A stretch of DNA of 64,000 nucleotides from Acheta domesticus (lineage: Eukaryota > Arthropoda > Insecta > Orthoptera > Gryllidae). Below, in pieces: positions 45,872-56,899 of this stretch; positions within the stretch are counted from its first letter, which is position 1; every line of letters begins with the position of its first letter. The notes beneath the pieces are model-generated. The model had not been told where the DNA came from. It saw only the letters and a list, made by a program, of their open reading frames with translations, and searched no databases. The stretch lies in assembly GCA_031308135.1 (NCBI GenBank), contig JAHLJT010008756.1:107660453-107724452 (forward strand), in the 5' to 3' direction. The position numbers were made by a program, and so were the translations under genes.

Positions 45872-45879
45872 TTTTTTAA

Positions 45880-46201
45880 TATTATCTTCTTATATATTGT
45901 ACAATTTTAATATTTTATTGTATCGCTACATGAGTATCGCCTTACGTTCAAGGCTACAATTTACTGCTGTACTTCTATGTTTAATATTGTGTAAATAATA
46001 CTTATTGGAGAACTTCAAATTAAACACTCTTCGTTGATGATGAGAAATGGTTCATCTTTAAGGTGGAGCTGTATGGATATGAGTGGTCCAAAAAATCACT
46101 TTTGTTCTCATTTAACGCAATATTTATTCCTCTATAACTTTTGTACCGATCACTTTATTGATAGTTGAGTTAGTTTAGATGATATTACTAAAAAGCAGAA
46201 A
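45880..46201. other. AT-rich flank of the piggyBac element
   Basis: No gene or repeat seen. Confidence 0.4.
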
Positions 46202-46205
46202 TTAA

Positions 46206-48748
46206 CCCTCGAGCGGGCGCGCTGTTGCACGGAGTGCAACACGCATACATTTTTGCTTCTCATTAATATTAACGGAAAATTTCGTTGCTGAGGACGGAAA
46301 GTATTCCAACAGCAGAGTATTAGTCATCGAACTGTGTTGGTAATATGTCTGTCAACCGAACGATAGCAGTTTCCTGGCGCCTTTTGTCGCAGCCTACGCT
46401 TTCCGTTGCACTCCGTGCCACGCGCGCCCGGTCCAGTGAGTCAACGCGATACTGAAACCCCTCGCATGGCACGTCTTCCTGCTAATCAGACGTTTCTCGC
46501 AACAGATCGTATTGCGTCCATTCAAGCGATATTGCAATGAGTGGCATCGTTGTCAGTTCCCAAAAAGACGCTGACATAGTAAGTTCTTCGCCTATTCAAG
46601 TGAGAAAAGCGTTTAGATCTCTTTGTGAATGATGTAAGTACACTTGCCAAATTCTTTACTCGTGTCTGATAGATAAAGACCTACAGCACGCACTAACTCC
46701 AATAACACGAAACCATAATATTATGAGATTTGCATTTTTTTTTAATTTCAAATATTCCTCGTTTATATAGGTCTCGCAATGTGAAGGATGAAGATATTCA
46801 ACGAATTCTCGAAGAGCTCTCGGATGATGAAGTTGAAATATGTTTTGATGAGAGTTCTGGCAGCGGTGATGAAGAAGTAATTGAAGAAGATGATCATTTG
46901 TGTAATTCGGAATTATCTGACGACAGTGAAAGTGAAATTATTAACTACCATATCGGAAATGACTTCTTCACCGGCAAGGATAAAAGTTACGTGTGGAATA
47001 AGAGTCCTCTGACCAAAACTTCAAAAGTTAGATCTAAAAATATAGTGAAAGTGTTACCAGGGCCAAAATTGTGCGCAAAGGATGCTCTAAATGAAATATC
47101 GGCATTTCACAAGTTCATAGACCTTGGAATAATAGACAAGATTGTATTGTATACAAACATGTACATTGCAAACAAGAAACTTGAAGTCCAGTATTCTCGT
47201 GAAAGAGATTCTCAAGAAACAGACAGAACGGAAATATTAGCGGTGATTGGCATGCTTTACTTGATTGGGACGAAGAAAGGGCAGCATGCTAATGTCCAGG
47301 AGCTGTGGCAAACAGATGGAAGCGGAATGCAAATTGTGAGGGCTGCTTTTAGTTACAAAAGATTTTTGTTTCTTTTACGGTCTATCAGATTTGATGACAA
47401 GGAAACGCGGCATGCTCGGCAAGAAAATGATAAGCTTTCTGCTATTCGAGAGATATTGGAGGAGTTCACAGAAAACTGTAAAAAAAATTACAGCTTAAGT
47501 GAATTTGTTACAGTGGATGAAATGCTTCACCCATTCAGAGGAAGGTGTGGTTTTGTTCAGTACATTCCAAACAAACCTGCACGCTACGGTCTAAAGATTT
47601 ATGCCTTATGTTGTGCCAAAACGTTTTATACTGGGAACCTAGAAGTGTACTGCGGAAAGCAGAAGGAAGGGAGCCCTTACCAAATGTCAAATTCTCCGGA
47701 TGATATTGTTGTGAGACTAGTTTCACATTTACATAAGACCAACAGAAACGTGACAACAGACAATTACTACACAAGCTATTGTTTGTCAAAACGGCTGTTA
47801 GATATTGGTTTGACAACATTAGGGACTTTGAAAAAAAACAAAAAAGAAATACCTCCAGAATTTCTACCAAACAAAACACGTGAAGTAGAATCCTCTACTT
47901 TTGGATTCCAGAAAGATTTTACTCTAGTTTCTTATGTGCCCAAGAAAAGTAGAGCGGTCGTGCTTCTTTCAACAATGCATGACAAACCTGACATTGACTG
48001 TGATACGAGAAAGCCATGCATCATCATGGATTATAATGCTACAAAAGGAGGAGTGGATACTGTGGATCAGATGTGCAGTTGGTATTCCGTGTCAAGAATT
48101 ACTAGACGGTGGCCAATGTCTCTTTTCTTCAGAGTTTTGGATATTGCAGGTGTGAATGCACACGTTCTTTTGAAAAGCAACATGCAAGACTGCGTAAGAA
48201 GCCGCAGAAAATTTTTACACAATTTGGCATTTTCGCTGTTTCAAGACCATATGGTTAGAAGAGCAAAAATTTCTTCACTTCCTTTGGACATCCGTGCATT
48301 TCTGAGCCGGTATAGCAAGGAAGAGTCCACAGAAGAGCAAGAACCAAACAGAAAACGCGGCAAATGCGTGAAGTGCGGCCGGGTGAAGAATACGACAACA
48401 ACACTCAGATGTCAAATGTGTGGACAATTCACTTGCAAACAGCATGCAAAGTGTATTTATCACTGCATCACATGTTCTAATACTGAATAAATCATATTTT
48501 GAAGTTATGTAAGTTTACCATTTGTAATTACGCAAAGGATTTTTTAAAAATTGTATTACTCGTAGAAATAAAAAAAAATTATTAATGTTACAACACACAC
48601 TCATTCTAAATGTGTTAAATATTATTATACTATAGTTATATAATCAGATATTTACTCGCCATGCATGTAAAATAGAAAAATCATGGTGTTGCACGCAGTG
48701 CAACGCGCGCCCGCTGGTGTGACTAAATTAGGCGCGCCCGCTCGAGGG
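46206..48748 (+). mobile_element. Complete piggyBac-family transposon
   Basis: TTAA flanks both ends (46202-46205 and 48749-48752). The terminal inverted repeats are perfect over 17 bp, CCCTCGAGCGGGCGCGC (46206-46222 and complement of 48732-48748). A palindromic internal repeat GTTGCAC-NNN-GTGCAAC follows at 46224-46240, one base from the left repeat. It recurs at 48688-48704 near the right end, preceded by GCGCGCCCGC and separated from the right repeat by a 17-bp spacer. A third related copy lies at 46405-46430. This left/right asymmetry is the known layout of piggyBac ends. With an open transposase between exact ends, the element looks recent. Confidence 0.95.
46629..48490 (+). CDS. piggyBac transposase (DDE_Tnp_1_7), predicted join(46629..46633, 46771..48490)
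   Basis: Cuts and pastes the element at TTAA sites in the nucleus. The long frame has no in-frame ATG for its first ~130 residues. Splicing ATGAT at 46629-46633 (donor GTAAGT) to the acceptor TTTATATAG at 46770 creates codon 2 as AT|G and opens with MMSRNVKDEDIQRILEELSD, a normal piggyBac start. This gives 574 residues; the moth prototype has 594. After an acidic N-terminus the catalytic aspartates are at about D251 (TVDEMLHPFRGR), D332 (TTDNYYTS) and D431 (YNATKGGVD), with D434 three residues later. A C-terminal cysteine-rich finger (CVKCGRVKN ... CQMCGQFTCKQHAKC ... CITC) covers about 530-571. No stop or frameshift. An AATAAA overlaps the stop codon. Confidence 0.9.
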
Positions 48749-48752
48749 TTAA

Positions 48753-49090
48753 AACAAAATTCGTGTAGAATTTTTCCAACTCTGATGAGCACTAGTGCTC
48801 AGGTGCTCCAAAATATGCGTCTGGTCTCATTCAATGAAGAATTTAATGCCCTACAACTTTTAATAGGACCATATTTTTGATATTGTGAGCCCTTTACGAG
48901 ATATATGCGTAAAATTAGAAAACTATCCCTTTCGGGGATTCATTTTTACCCCCTCTACTTAAGTGAAACTCTGCCGAGGTGGAAAACCTAGGATAGTCGA
49001 ACATAGGAGACACAAAAGAAGCCATTAAAATAATAAAACCTTTTGTAGCAATTATTTCCGATTTGTTTCCTTTTTTAGTTTTATTCTACT
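48753..49090. other. Unassigned flank
   Basis: Contains a 14-bp perfect palindrome, GAGCACTAGTGCTC, near 48786-48799. No gene was seen. Confidence 0.4.
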
Positions 49091-49094
49091 GGAC

Positions 49095-49690
49095 AATGTC
49101 TTTTGCACCCGCGCCACTTTCTTGAGATCTGCGAACCATACACTACGTGCGACATGCTACCAACCCTCTCCCAACCAACGTACCCCCTCGCCTTCACTCC
49201 CCCTCTTGTTTTCCGCAAATGCTGCATAGACGTCTGCATCCACATCTTGTTCACCGGCTGCTTTCATGCCTACTATCAAGCCCCCACCCCTCTTGTTTTC
49301 TGTACTGCCCTCCTGCTCGCTTTCACACTCCGCTTCTCTCTCTATTTTCTTCCCCCTCTTTGCCTATTTGAATGCTTTCCTCCACACTCAATCCCACTCC
49401 TACCTTCTCCACTTGCTTCCCTTCCGTCTCCACGCCCTTCTCTCATCTTTCTCCATCCACATCCACGCCCGCCTCTTTGTCAGCATCCACAACTGATTCC
49501 CTGACTACCACCACGCTTTCTCCACCATCCTTCCTGATACTTCTCTTAAGCTTCCTTGCCCACTTTTCCACCCACCTCCTCACTCCTTTGCCCGCTCGCC
49601 AGCAAGCCATCTTCCCCTCTTGCTTCTTCACTTCTTCGCTTATCTTTTTTCGTTTACATCTATGCCTCAGTTCCACTTTTCTTCTTCTCC
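49095..49690 (+). repeat. Pyrimidine-rich low-complexity tract
   Basis: CT-rich on the plus strand, with TTCTTCCCCC- and CACTTTTCCACCCACC-type words but no fixed unit. The proline/serine/leucine frames in three phases (up to 152 residues) reflect the composition. Confidence 0.75.
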
Positions 49691-50031
49691 GCTTGCATCC
49701 CCATACATATTTATTTTTCATTCCGAAATACATATTTCAGTTTAAATTCACTTTTTCACATGAATTGAATGGCTTACAACTATTCATATTTCCTAATCTA
49801 AAAAATAATTCTAGCTACAAGAAGGGGTAGGAAGCGACAATCTACACCTACTGTTAACAAAGGTTCGAGAATATGTTTAGGAAAGCGTCAAAACGATATC
49901 GATTTTTTATTCGTGTTGGGGTACAGTCTGTTGAGGCGCTGCTTCCCCGTCTTCATCATTTCTGCTCCACCGCTTAGATATCGCTCGAGATATCTGTGCA
50001 CTAAACGAGCGCGAACGAGACACGTGAGGAA

Positions 50032-50047
50032 CACTGCGCATGCGCAG
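50032..50047. promoter_or_regulatory. NRF1-type palindrome next to an E-box
   Basis: ACTGCGCATGCGCAGT is a perfect 16-bp palindrome containing the TGCGCATGCGCA core bound by NRF1 (ewg in flies). A CACGTG E-box lies 11 bases upstream at 50021. Such sites usually mark promoters. The nearest GC-rich block is at 50265-50530. Confidence 0.55.
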
Positions 50048-50264
50048 TAAAGTCATCCACGCATGTTATAGGTGTTCAGAAAACATCGGTAGCCCAGTGG
50101 CTGCTACGGATTTTTGCCTTGGCTGTGTTACTAATTTGTTACATTGATTTTATTGTGAACGATATTTTTTTGTGCTGAGGCTGCCAGTCGAAAAGTCAGG
50201 ACGTCAATGTTTTTGACACAACATTCAGTACAGCAATATCCCTCCCCTGTAACATCAGCCATTC

Positions 50265-50530
50265 CTCGTGCAGCCAGCCACCGACCTCCTTCTGCGCCCG
50301 CTTTCCTGCCTGCTCTCTCGTTCGCCCCGCCATCCACTTTCCAGGCCGCGCTCACGCTCGCTTCATTAGTAGTACTTTACGACGTCATCAGCCTTCATTA
50401 TTTCAATTAAACGGGGGCCAAGGAGAGGGGGGACCGTTCCAACGGGGGTGGCGATCCAGCGAACAACTACGCTGCCGCGCCTTACGCTTTCGTGAATTTT
50501 ATTCCCTCGCTATACAAGCCAGCAACAATG
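50265..50530. promoter_or_regulatory. CpG-rich block
   Basis: GC-rich sequence with scattered CpG, about 230 bp from the NRF1-type site. Frames on both strands (50131-50410) are not recognisable. Confidence 0.4.
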
Positions 50531-50639
50531 AGCGGTCGGGATTGCTGGCTGTGTGGTTGGAAGCGGGAGAGGGAGACACAAGCTGAGTGAGTTTGAACTT
50601 TGGGAAGGGGAGCCTGATGACGGGGATTGAAACGGAATT

Positions 50640-51415
50640 GTATCCAAGGCCATATCCTAAATTATCATTCTAGTTACGCAATGCGCATTTGAATGCGAAA
50701 CGTAATTTCAGTAAACGGATTATTGAGCTCTCCCGATGAGAAATTCTCAAAAGGTACTTAATTCTAAGCTACAAAACGAATTATTTCGTATTTATTAGAT
50801 AAATTCATCATTTGCTAGGTTGTATACCATAATTTTTAATATAGGTATTAGCTGATGTATTGCAAAAGTGTCTTCAAATGCTTTAAAGACTCGGCATGCC
50901 GTTCGTTACTCTAATTTTGAGTGAGATGTAAGCTAACTCGAACTATGGGCATCTCCTGGATAGTTTGGTTGTATTTTGTCTAATTCTGCCTCAAAGGGAA
51001 TACAAAGCCAAGTAAGGTCAAATTTCATAAAGCGGCTAGCAAATGTACATCAGAGTAAAAAATTACGAGTATAATCCACAACGCTTTGGGTCATCAATGG
51101 GGATAAAATGAGAATAGAGCACGTGGATCAGCACAATGTCACAATGGTCGATAAAACACGAGAAAATTGCTCACGAAACCGTAATGTTTGCAACTTTAAT
51201 TAACAAAGTAATGACTACACATCGATAATACAAGATCTTAAATTGATTTTTCATTACCTGCACAAAGAACAGAAAGTAAGTCACCGAAAATCATAGAAGA
51301 ATTTGTTACTCAACAGAATCCTTACCTAACAGAAAAGAGTAACTTTCAGAAAAAGATAGTTTCCGTCTACATTCAACCTGGATAAGAAATGGGACAGGAA
51401 AAGAGATGAGAAAGG
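50640..51415. other. AT-rich sequence, nothing recognised
   Basis: No gene, repeat head or terminal repeat seen. Confidence 0.4.
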
Positions 51416-51419
51416 AACT

Positions 51420-52085
51420 CTTTGGAGAAAGTTTTGAAGATAGAGATTGTTTCTTCAAAAGAAATTTGTTGTCCATAATTATTTCTTTCATAAAGGGCGT
51501 GTACAGTTTTTAAAACTTTTAGTACTTTTCGCGCAATATTGGATGTAATATGTGCAAATTGAAAAAATTCTCAAAAACGGCTCCAAATTTATACTTTAAA
51601 CTTTGGGTAGGGGTAGTACTAAATGCACCCTATCAGATGGCATAATTGCCATACATCTCTATACTCTTTTTCCGCAAAATTTACAAAAAATTGATTTTCT
51701 TAGCTTCTCTCTCACGTCGTTAAGATTTACGTTAGAGGCAATTTGTTCACATTAGTATATTATGAGTACATGTGCTTTAAATAATGTCATATAAAGTTTC
51801 TCGAAACTCTGTGTTCTGTGAAAATGAGCTCACAATTCCGCATTTTCAGAAGCGCTCAAACTGCATTTTCGGCACCAAATGTTTTCTTCGAAATTTTCGT
51901 ACAGATAGTGCAAGTTTCTCTATTTAATATGGCATTATGTTAATTTGTTTTTCAAGTATTATACAAATTATTTTTTACTCTCACGCCGTTAGTATGCACA
52001 TTTTTGCATTTGTGAGTTAAAGTGAAGTTTTTTAAGAGCTCTTAAAAACTTATTTTTAATTGAACATTTCTCAATATTAACTAGT
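51420..52085 (+). repeat. Family R, forward body without head
   Basis: It contains GTTTTGAAGATAGAGATTG, CTCAAAAACGGCTCCAAATT, CTCACGTCGTTAAGATTTAC and TTTAAATAATGTCATATAAAG in the forward order of 33283-34800. Head and tail are missing. Confidence 0.7.
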
Positions 52086-52089
52086 TTTC

Positions 52090-52915
52090 CCTATATATGT
52101 ACAGTATTGTCATTATTTTTGAAACTTCCTGACTCACTCGCCAGCACCGGAAGAACATTTTAAAATTAAAGCTGATTAAAATTATTTACGAAATACAATG
52201 GCAAAGAACCTGAGTAATTTAAATATTTTATCAATTGAACACAAAAAACGATGGGAATGAAAAATAATATTCATATTGTCATTGTCATAAATTTGTAAAT
52301 GTGAAGAAAATACCAAAATTTAAATTTTAAATTATATCATGAAATTTCAAAAATTATAATTTGTTTCTGTAGTAATTTATTGTGATACATGTTTTCACTT
52401 CTAAATTCAGTTTATGATCATAAAATTATTGATCATGATCACATCATTAAATCAATGACCTGTGTTTAGTTAGGGGCCTCCTGTAATGTATCGGTCCAAG
52501 GGCTCCCTCTGGTGAAGTTACGCCACCGCGCGTACTTGCAGCCAATCAGCGTCTGTCTATCCACGTGGCAGAGTTCACCTCTACTTCATTCAGTCGTTGG
52601 GAGAGAAATATATATTTCAAGTTGAACTATAGACTACCTCTTGTACAAATTGTTAAGTTAATGAAAGTTCCAAATGATTTTCAGACAGTCGTAATGTTTA
52701 TTCAAAAATACACATGTAATTATTCTCTTGGCTACGTTTCGGAGACTAGATGTGTCTCCATCATCAGGCCTTTAAATATAATATAATGTAACTTAGTTAC
52801 TTGATGAAAAATATACGTTATACCCACGAGATTTGATGTATCGAAGAGTAAACGCAGTGCTTGTTCTTAGCCAAAGCCAATAATAAAGACAAAATATTCG
52901 TAATATTTGCCAGTA
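52090..52915 (+). promoter_or_regulatory. AT-rich region with a small promoter-like patch
   Basis: At 52500-52600 a GC-richer patch contains GCAGCCAATCAGCG, a CCAAT box. A TTCATTCAGTCG initiator-like word follows about 50 bases downstream, an arrangement seen in arthropod promoters. A 73-residue frame begins there but has no recognised family. The rest is unassigned. Confidence 0.3.
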
Positions 52916-52919
52916 CGCA

Positions 52920-53975
52920 GGACTCCCTCTGAAAAATTTGGAGCCATTTATGAGAAAATGTGGAAATTTTCCGAAAAGGTCCGTTTCCGAAAAGGTGGAA
53001 ATTTTAGCTAGTTTTCACAGAAAACGGTAGCATTCATGAGGAAATTTGTAGGACATTATTTAAAGCACATGTACTCGTAAATATAATAATGTGAAAAACT
53101 TGCCGCTAACGTTAATATTAACGACGTGCAAGACAAGTCAAAAAATTCATGATTTCATTTCAGTAATCATTTCATTTAGGTAAGTTTTGAAAAAACAAAA
53201 GATTAGATAAATACGGCGTTTATGTCACCTCTTAGAGTACATTTAACACTATCCCTACCAAACGTATAAAGAAAAAAATGTTTAACCTTTTTTGAAAAAA
53301 ATTTTGTTTTTGTAATTTCTTAAAATTGCACATATTGCACGCAGTATTGCACAAAATCTACTAAAATTTTCCGAAAAATATACTTGATCTTAATGAATGA
53401 ACTGACTTTGGAGAAAAAAATTATTTGGAGTAAAAATCTCTATCTGCCATTTGTGGAAAGTCGCCGACAAGAATTCAAACTTTTGCAATTTTCGAAAGTT
53501 CAGAGTTTTCAAGCAACATTAAACCTACGTCATTCTCTTTAATGACCTTCAGAGTATCCAACAACAAAAAATATTCAAAATTGTTAGCGCTATTTTTTTG
53601 AAAATTTTGAAAATGTCCTAGGGGCGTCACCCCTCAAAATTAATATATCGGTTTCAAATTTAAAAAGCCACTAGATCAGTCAGATCGATTGGGGAAAATC
53701 AATTTTGAAGAAAATCGGCTGAACGGTTTAGTCCCTAGCGTTGTTCATAGACAGTCGGACAGACATTTTGCTTTCAATTATTTTTTCGGTATCAATGACC
53801 CACAACAGGGTTTCTGGCTGCACCATGTGTTAAGGGATTTTTTATCTTAATTTAGCAACTGGATTTATCCACTTTTTTGTTATCAGGACCCGGCAATGGG
53901 CTTTTTCGCGCAGTATTACATAACTTTCCTTACATCTCATATGTACTCCATATATACCTACGTATACGGGAAATT
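52920..53975 (-). repeat. Family R, subfamily B, reverse copy
   Basis: Read on the minus strand it starts with the head at about 53970-53925. It runs through GAAAGCAAAATGTCTGTCCG, CAAAATTGATTTTCCCC and body modules to about 52920. Order matches 33283-34800. Confidence 0.75.
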
Positions 53976-53979
53976 AAAA

Positions 53980-54285
53980 ATGGAATTTATAAAACAATTT
54001 TTGGACAACATTATTCCGTAAAAATGAAGGCATTCTATTTATGTAACATAGCAATGTAAGCCATCAAGTGTCAATTAAGAAAAATGTCAGAGATAAAGGT
54101 TTATATATTACATTAAAAATGCGTTTCTTTTAGCTGATTCGTCTTCAAATCTGAATTGTTTTAGTTACAACAGAATTCTGAACTAGCGACTATTTATTCT
54201 GTACCACCCCTGCATGTTGTTTATTTATGAGAGTTATTCATGACTGTAGACACCAGTGAAATCCGTTCAGAGTCGTTGGCACTGC
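53980..54285. other. AT-rich sequence, nothing recognised
   Basis: No feature seen. Confidence 0.4.
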
Positions 54286-54289
54286 TGCC

Positions 54290-54450
54290 TGAGCGCCGTG
54301 CCTTGGAGAGCCCTGATGCAAGAGGTTTGATTTACGAGGCGCCGGCGAGGGCCACACTGCCCTCCCTGATGCATCTCCCTGAGAGAGGGAGCGGGAGGGC
54401 GGGAGGGGGAGAGGGCTTAGGAGCGGCCGCGGTGGCGCAGCGGTCCATTC
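54290..54450. promoter_or_regulatory. GC-rich block
   Basis: GAGCGGGAGGGCGGGAGGGG-type sequence and CGGCCGCGGTGGCGCAGCGG. The last part resembles a polymerase III A box, but no B box follows at proper spacing. Confidence 0.35.
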
Positions 54451-54599
54451 TTTTGGGGACTTACTGCAGGGCTGCACAGGCTGAGGGGAAATCAAGTCGT
54501 CGAGGGCTGAGCAAAGATTGTTCCTGCGCGATTAGCTCTGGAGCTTTTCCGCTGTCTCTTGTTACATGCTGTGAATTTGCTGCAGCCTGAGCATCTTTG

Positions 54600-55595
54600 C
54601 AACAGGGTGTCTACAGTGTCTCCTGATTCCAACCGAAGTCGGCTGGTTCCAGGTTAGTCTCCAGTTTAATTTACACTCAGGCGATCAATTTAATTTTATT
54701 TTAGCAATTATCGTTTTCAACTTCTCAGTAAATGTACTCATCTCTCTATTTGTGTATTTTGAAAACATTCAATCTAAGGATAATATTTATTAATTTGGCT
54801 CTTGAGCTTGTGCCGATTTATTTATATCTAAGTAATTATCTATTAATTACAATATCAAATTGCAAATGTCTAATCATTTTTGTCATTATAAAATAGACTT
54901 GCAATGTTTCAATTCAATGATAATTTAATAAAGTAAGAACTACAGATATATAATTATCCCATTATGTATACTCGTACAGGTTAATTAAAATTTTCAATTC
55001 CCTTTTTATTTATGACACTCTATGGCTATTTCGAAAATTTCGTGATCACCTCAATTCTTCTTCTTATTATTATTATTGTTCGTATCTATCTGCCTCCGGG
55101 AGACGTGGCGTCGTAGACACATATACCAGCGTTCCGGGCGTCATGCTGCGGCCTTTCTCAGGGGAAAATACATGTGCATGCATGCAAAAGCATTTCGCCT
55201 TGAAGATAACTGAATGCCGGCCAAAACTTTGATATCTGTGTCTAGGACGCGGCGTCTCCTGGGCAGCCAAGTAGATACGGACTCCGGCCACTCAAGCTCA
55301 CTCTTTCATTTACTATTTTTTGTACTTGTAACACTATTACAGAAGTGCGCGTATTCCTCAGTGATATCTAGAAGGCATTGTAGCTCCACCTCAGTAACGT
55401 CTGTAATGCGTCAGGTTCATGTTCTTAAGCCTTACTAGGTGGCACTTCAAATAAAATTAGGGATATGTTTACATATGTTTACACGTTGGATGCTGAAACG
55501 CGTCAGTAATCCCATATCCAATTGCATCGTGCAATCACGCTAATCATTTACTGTGCGCTATTCATCTACACTGACTTACCGAGTGCAAACCGCGG
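54600..55595. other. Unassigned sequence
   Basis: AT-rich to 55070, then mixed. Frames on both strands near 55073-55438 have no recognised family. Confidence 0.4.
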
Positions 55596-55599
55596 GAGC

Positions 55600-55935
55600 T
55601 GCGTTAATGCACTCGGAGCGTATCTAACTCGCAGGCGACCTTAGCTCATCCCATCAAGCCAGAGCCGCGGTGATGCAGCACCGACGCCCTCCCGTGCCCT
55701 CCCCGAGGGGCGGAGGGGGGCGGTGAGGCACAGCCAGGGGCTCACGGTGCCGTTCGTCACCGGAGACTCCGCCCCGCACCGAACGCTCCGCCAGCGCCCG
55801 GCGGCCAGGTGCAGTGGCACGAGCCAACTCCTCCGCCAACCGCCAACCACCCCCCCCCCGCGTTTCCCTTCCTCCCTGCGACTGCCTCTATCGCTTTGGC
55901 GATTACCTCCGCCCCCTCTTGACCTTCCTTACTAG
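55600..55935. promoter_or_regulatory. CpG island
   Basis: CpG-dense with G- and C-runs (GAGGGGCGGAGGGGGGCGG at about 55703). Overlapping frames are compositional. Confidence 0.5.
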
Positions 55936-56544
55936 GGCTGCCTCTGCCTTCTCCTTTGCCCAGGATTACTAGATTGGGGAATTTTGTCCCCGAAATGAGA
56001 TTTTTTTGCTGTGGGGAAAGAACGGGGAACATAAATGGTTCGGGAAATGTTTGGAGATTTTTGGGGGAAATTATTTTCATTCGGAGTCGAGATAGAAATA
56101 TTATTCTCTCTCATTTTTATGCATCAAAAACAGATAAATAAACGACATGCATAGAGCAAGAAAAACATGAGAAAAACGAAGATAGGACTTGCAGCATATC
56201 AAAGGATGAAGATTAGTTGATTTGCATTATTTGAATTTCAGGGGTTGGCGAATTGAATCGTGAAAGAGAGTTTATGTCTTTGGTCCGCCACTTTCCGGCT
56301 TTAATATCTGCTGTACACACGGGACTAATGACCTATATTGTATCTGAAGCGTCGGGAAGCACGAAGAACTCACTTCGCTTGCGGCGCTGCAAACGCTCCC
56401 ATCTCTGCCTTCCTCTCCACCGTCTCCGTTGCCACCACTTTGGTTCGGTCTTACAGCATTGGCCACCCGTCCCACACCGTCACCGAGTCTGCCCCTGCTG
56501 CCGCGACCGCCTTCACCTGATCACTGCGTTCCCTTTCATCGGAT

Positions 56545-56880
56545 GGCGCTCAGGTGGATCAGGGCATCAACCGCTGTCACTGCAGAGCTTCCGAGCGGAA
56601 GGTCCTAGAGTTCGAGTCTCGATGGTGGCAACATTTTTCACATAATCTATACAGCTAGGTCGAATTTAGTCGCTGTCTGGAGGAGAATCTGAGCGGTCGG
56701 CTGCTCTAATCGGTGGTTTTCCGTGGTTTCTCCGATCAATACCAGACGAATGCCGGAGCAATACCCTAAAAAACGGGCCAGTACCGCGCGCGATATTTCC
56801 TTCCCCTTCCTTGTCATATACCACCACACATGCCGGGAGGCCAGAGCGGTAAAACACTCTGTATACTGACGGGACCAATG
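56545..56880 (+). repeat. tRNA-derived SINE of an insect type
   Basis: A tRNA-like head has an A-box-like GGATCAGGGCATCAACC and a B box GAGTTCGAGTCTC (about 56609). Next is GTCGAATTTAGTCGCTGTCT, then a conserved-looking domain with TTTTCCGTGGTTTCTCCG, CCAGACGAATGCCGGAGC and TTCCTTCCCCTTCCTTGTCA. I recall this last domain from SINEs of cockroaches, termites and stick insects. The head is shared with 63831-63960. Confidence 0.65.
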
Positions 56881-56899
56881 GCCTTGGCAGTTGTCGTAC

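Noticed and set aside
46730..46770. TTG start for the piggyBac transposase
   Set aside because: A non-ATG start is unnecessary: the poly-T stretch and TATAG read as an intron end, and an upstream ATGAT|GTAAGT supplies a start in phase.
49372..49830. 152-residue plus-strand frame
   Set aside because: Pyrimidine-rich low-complexity sequence keeps three phases open; no domain.
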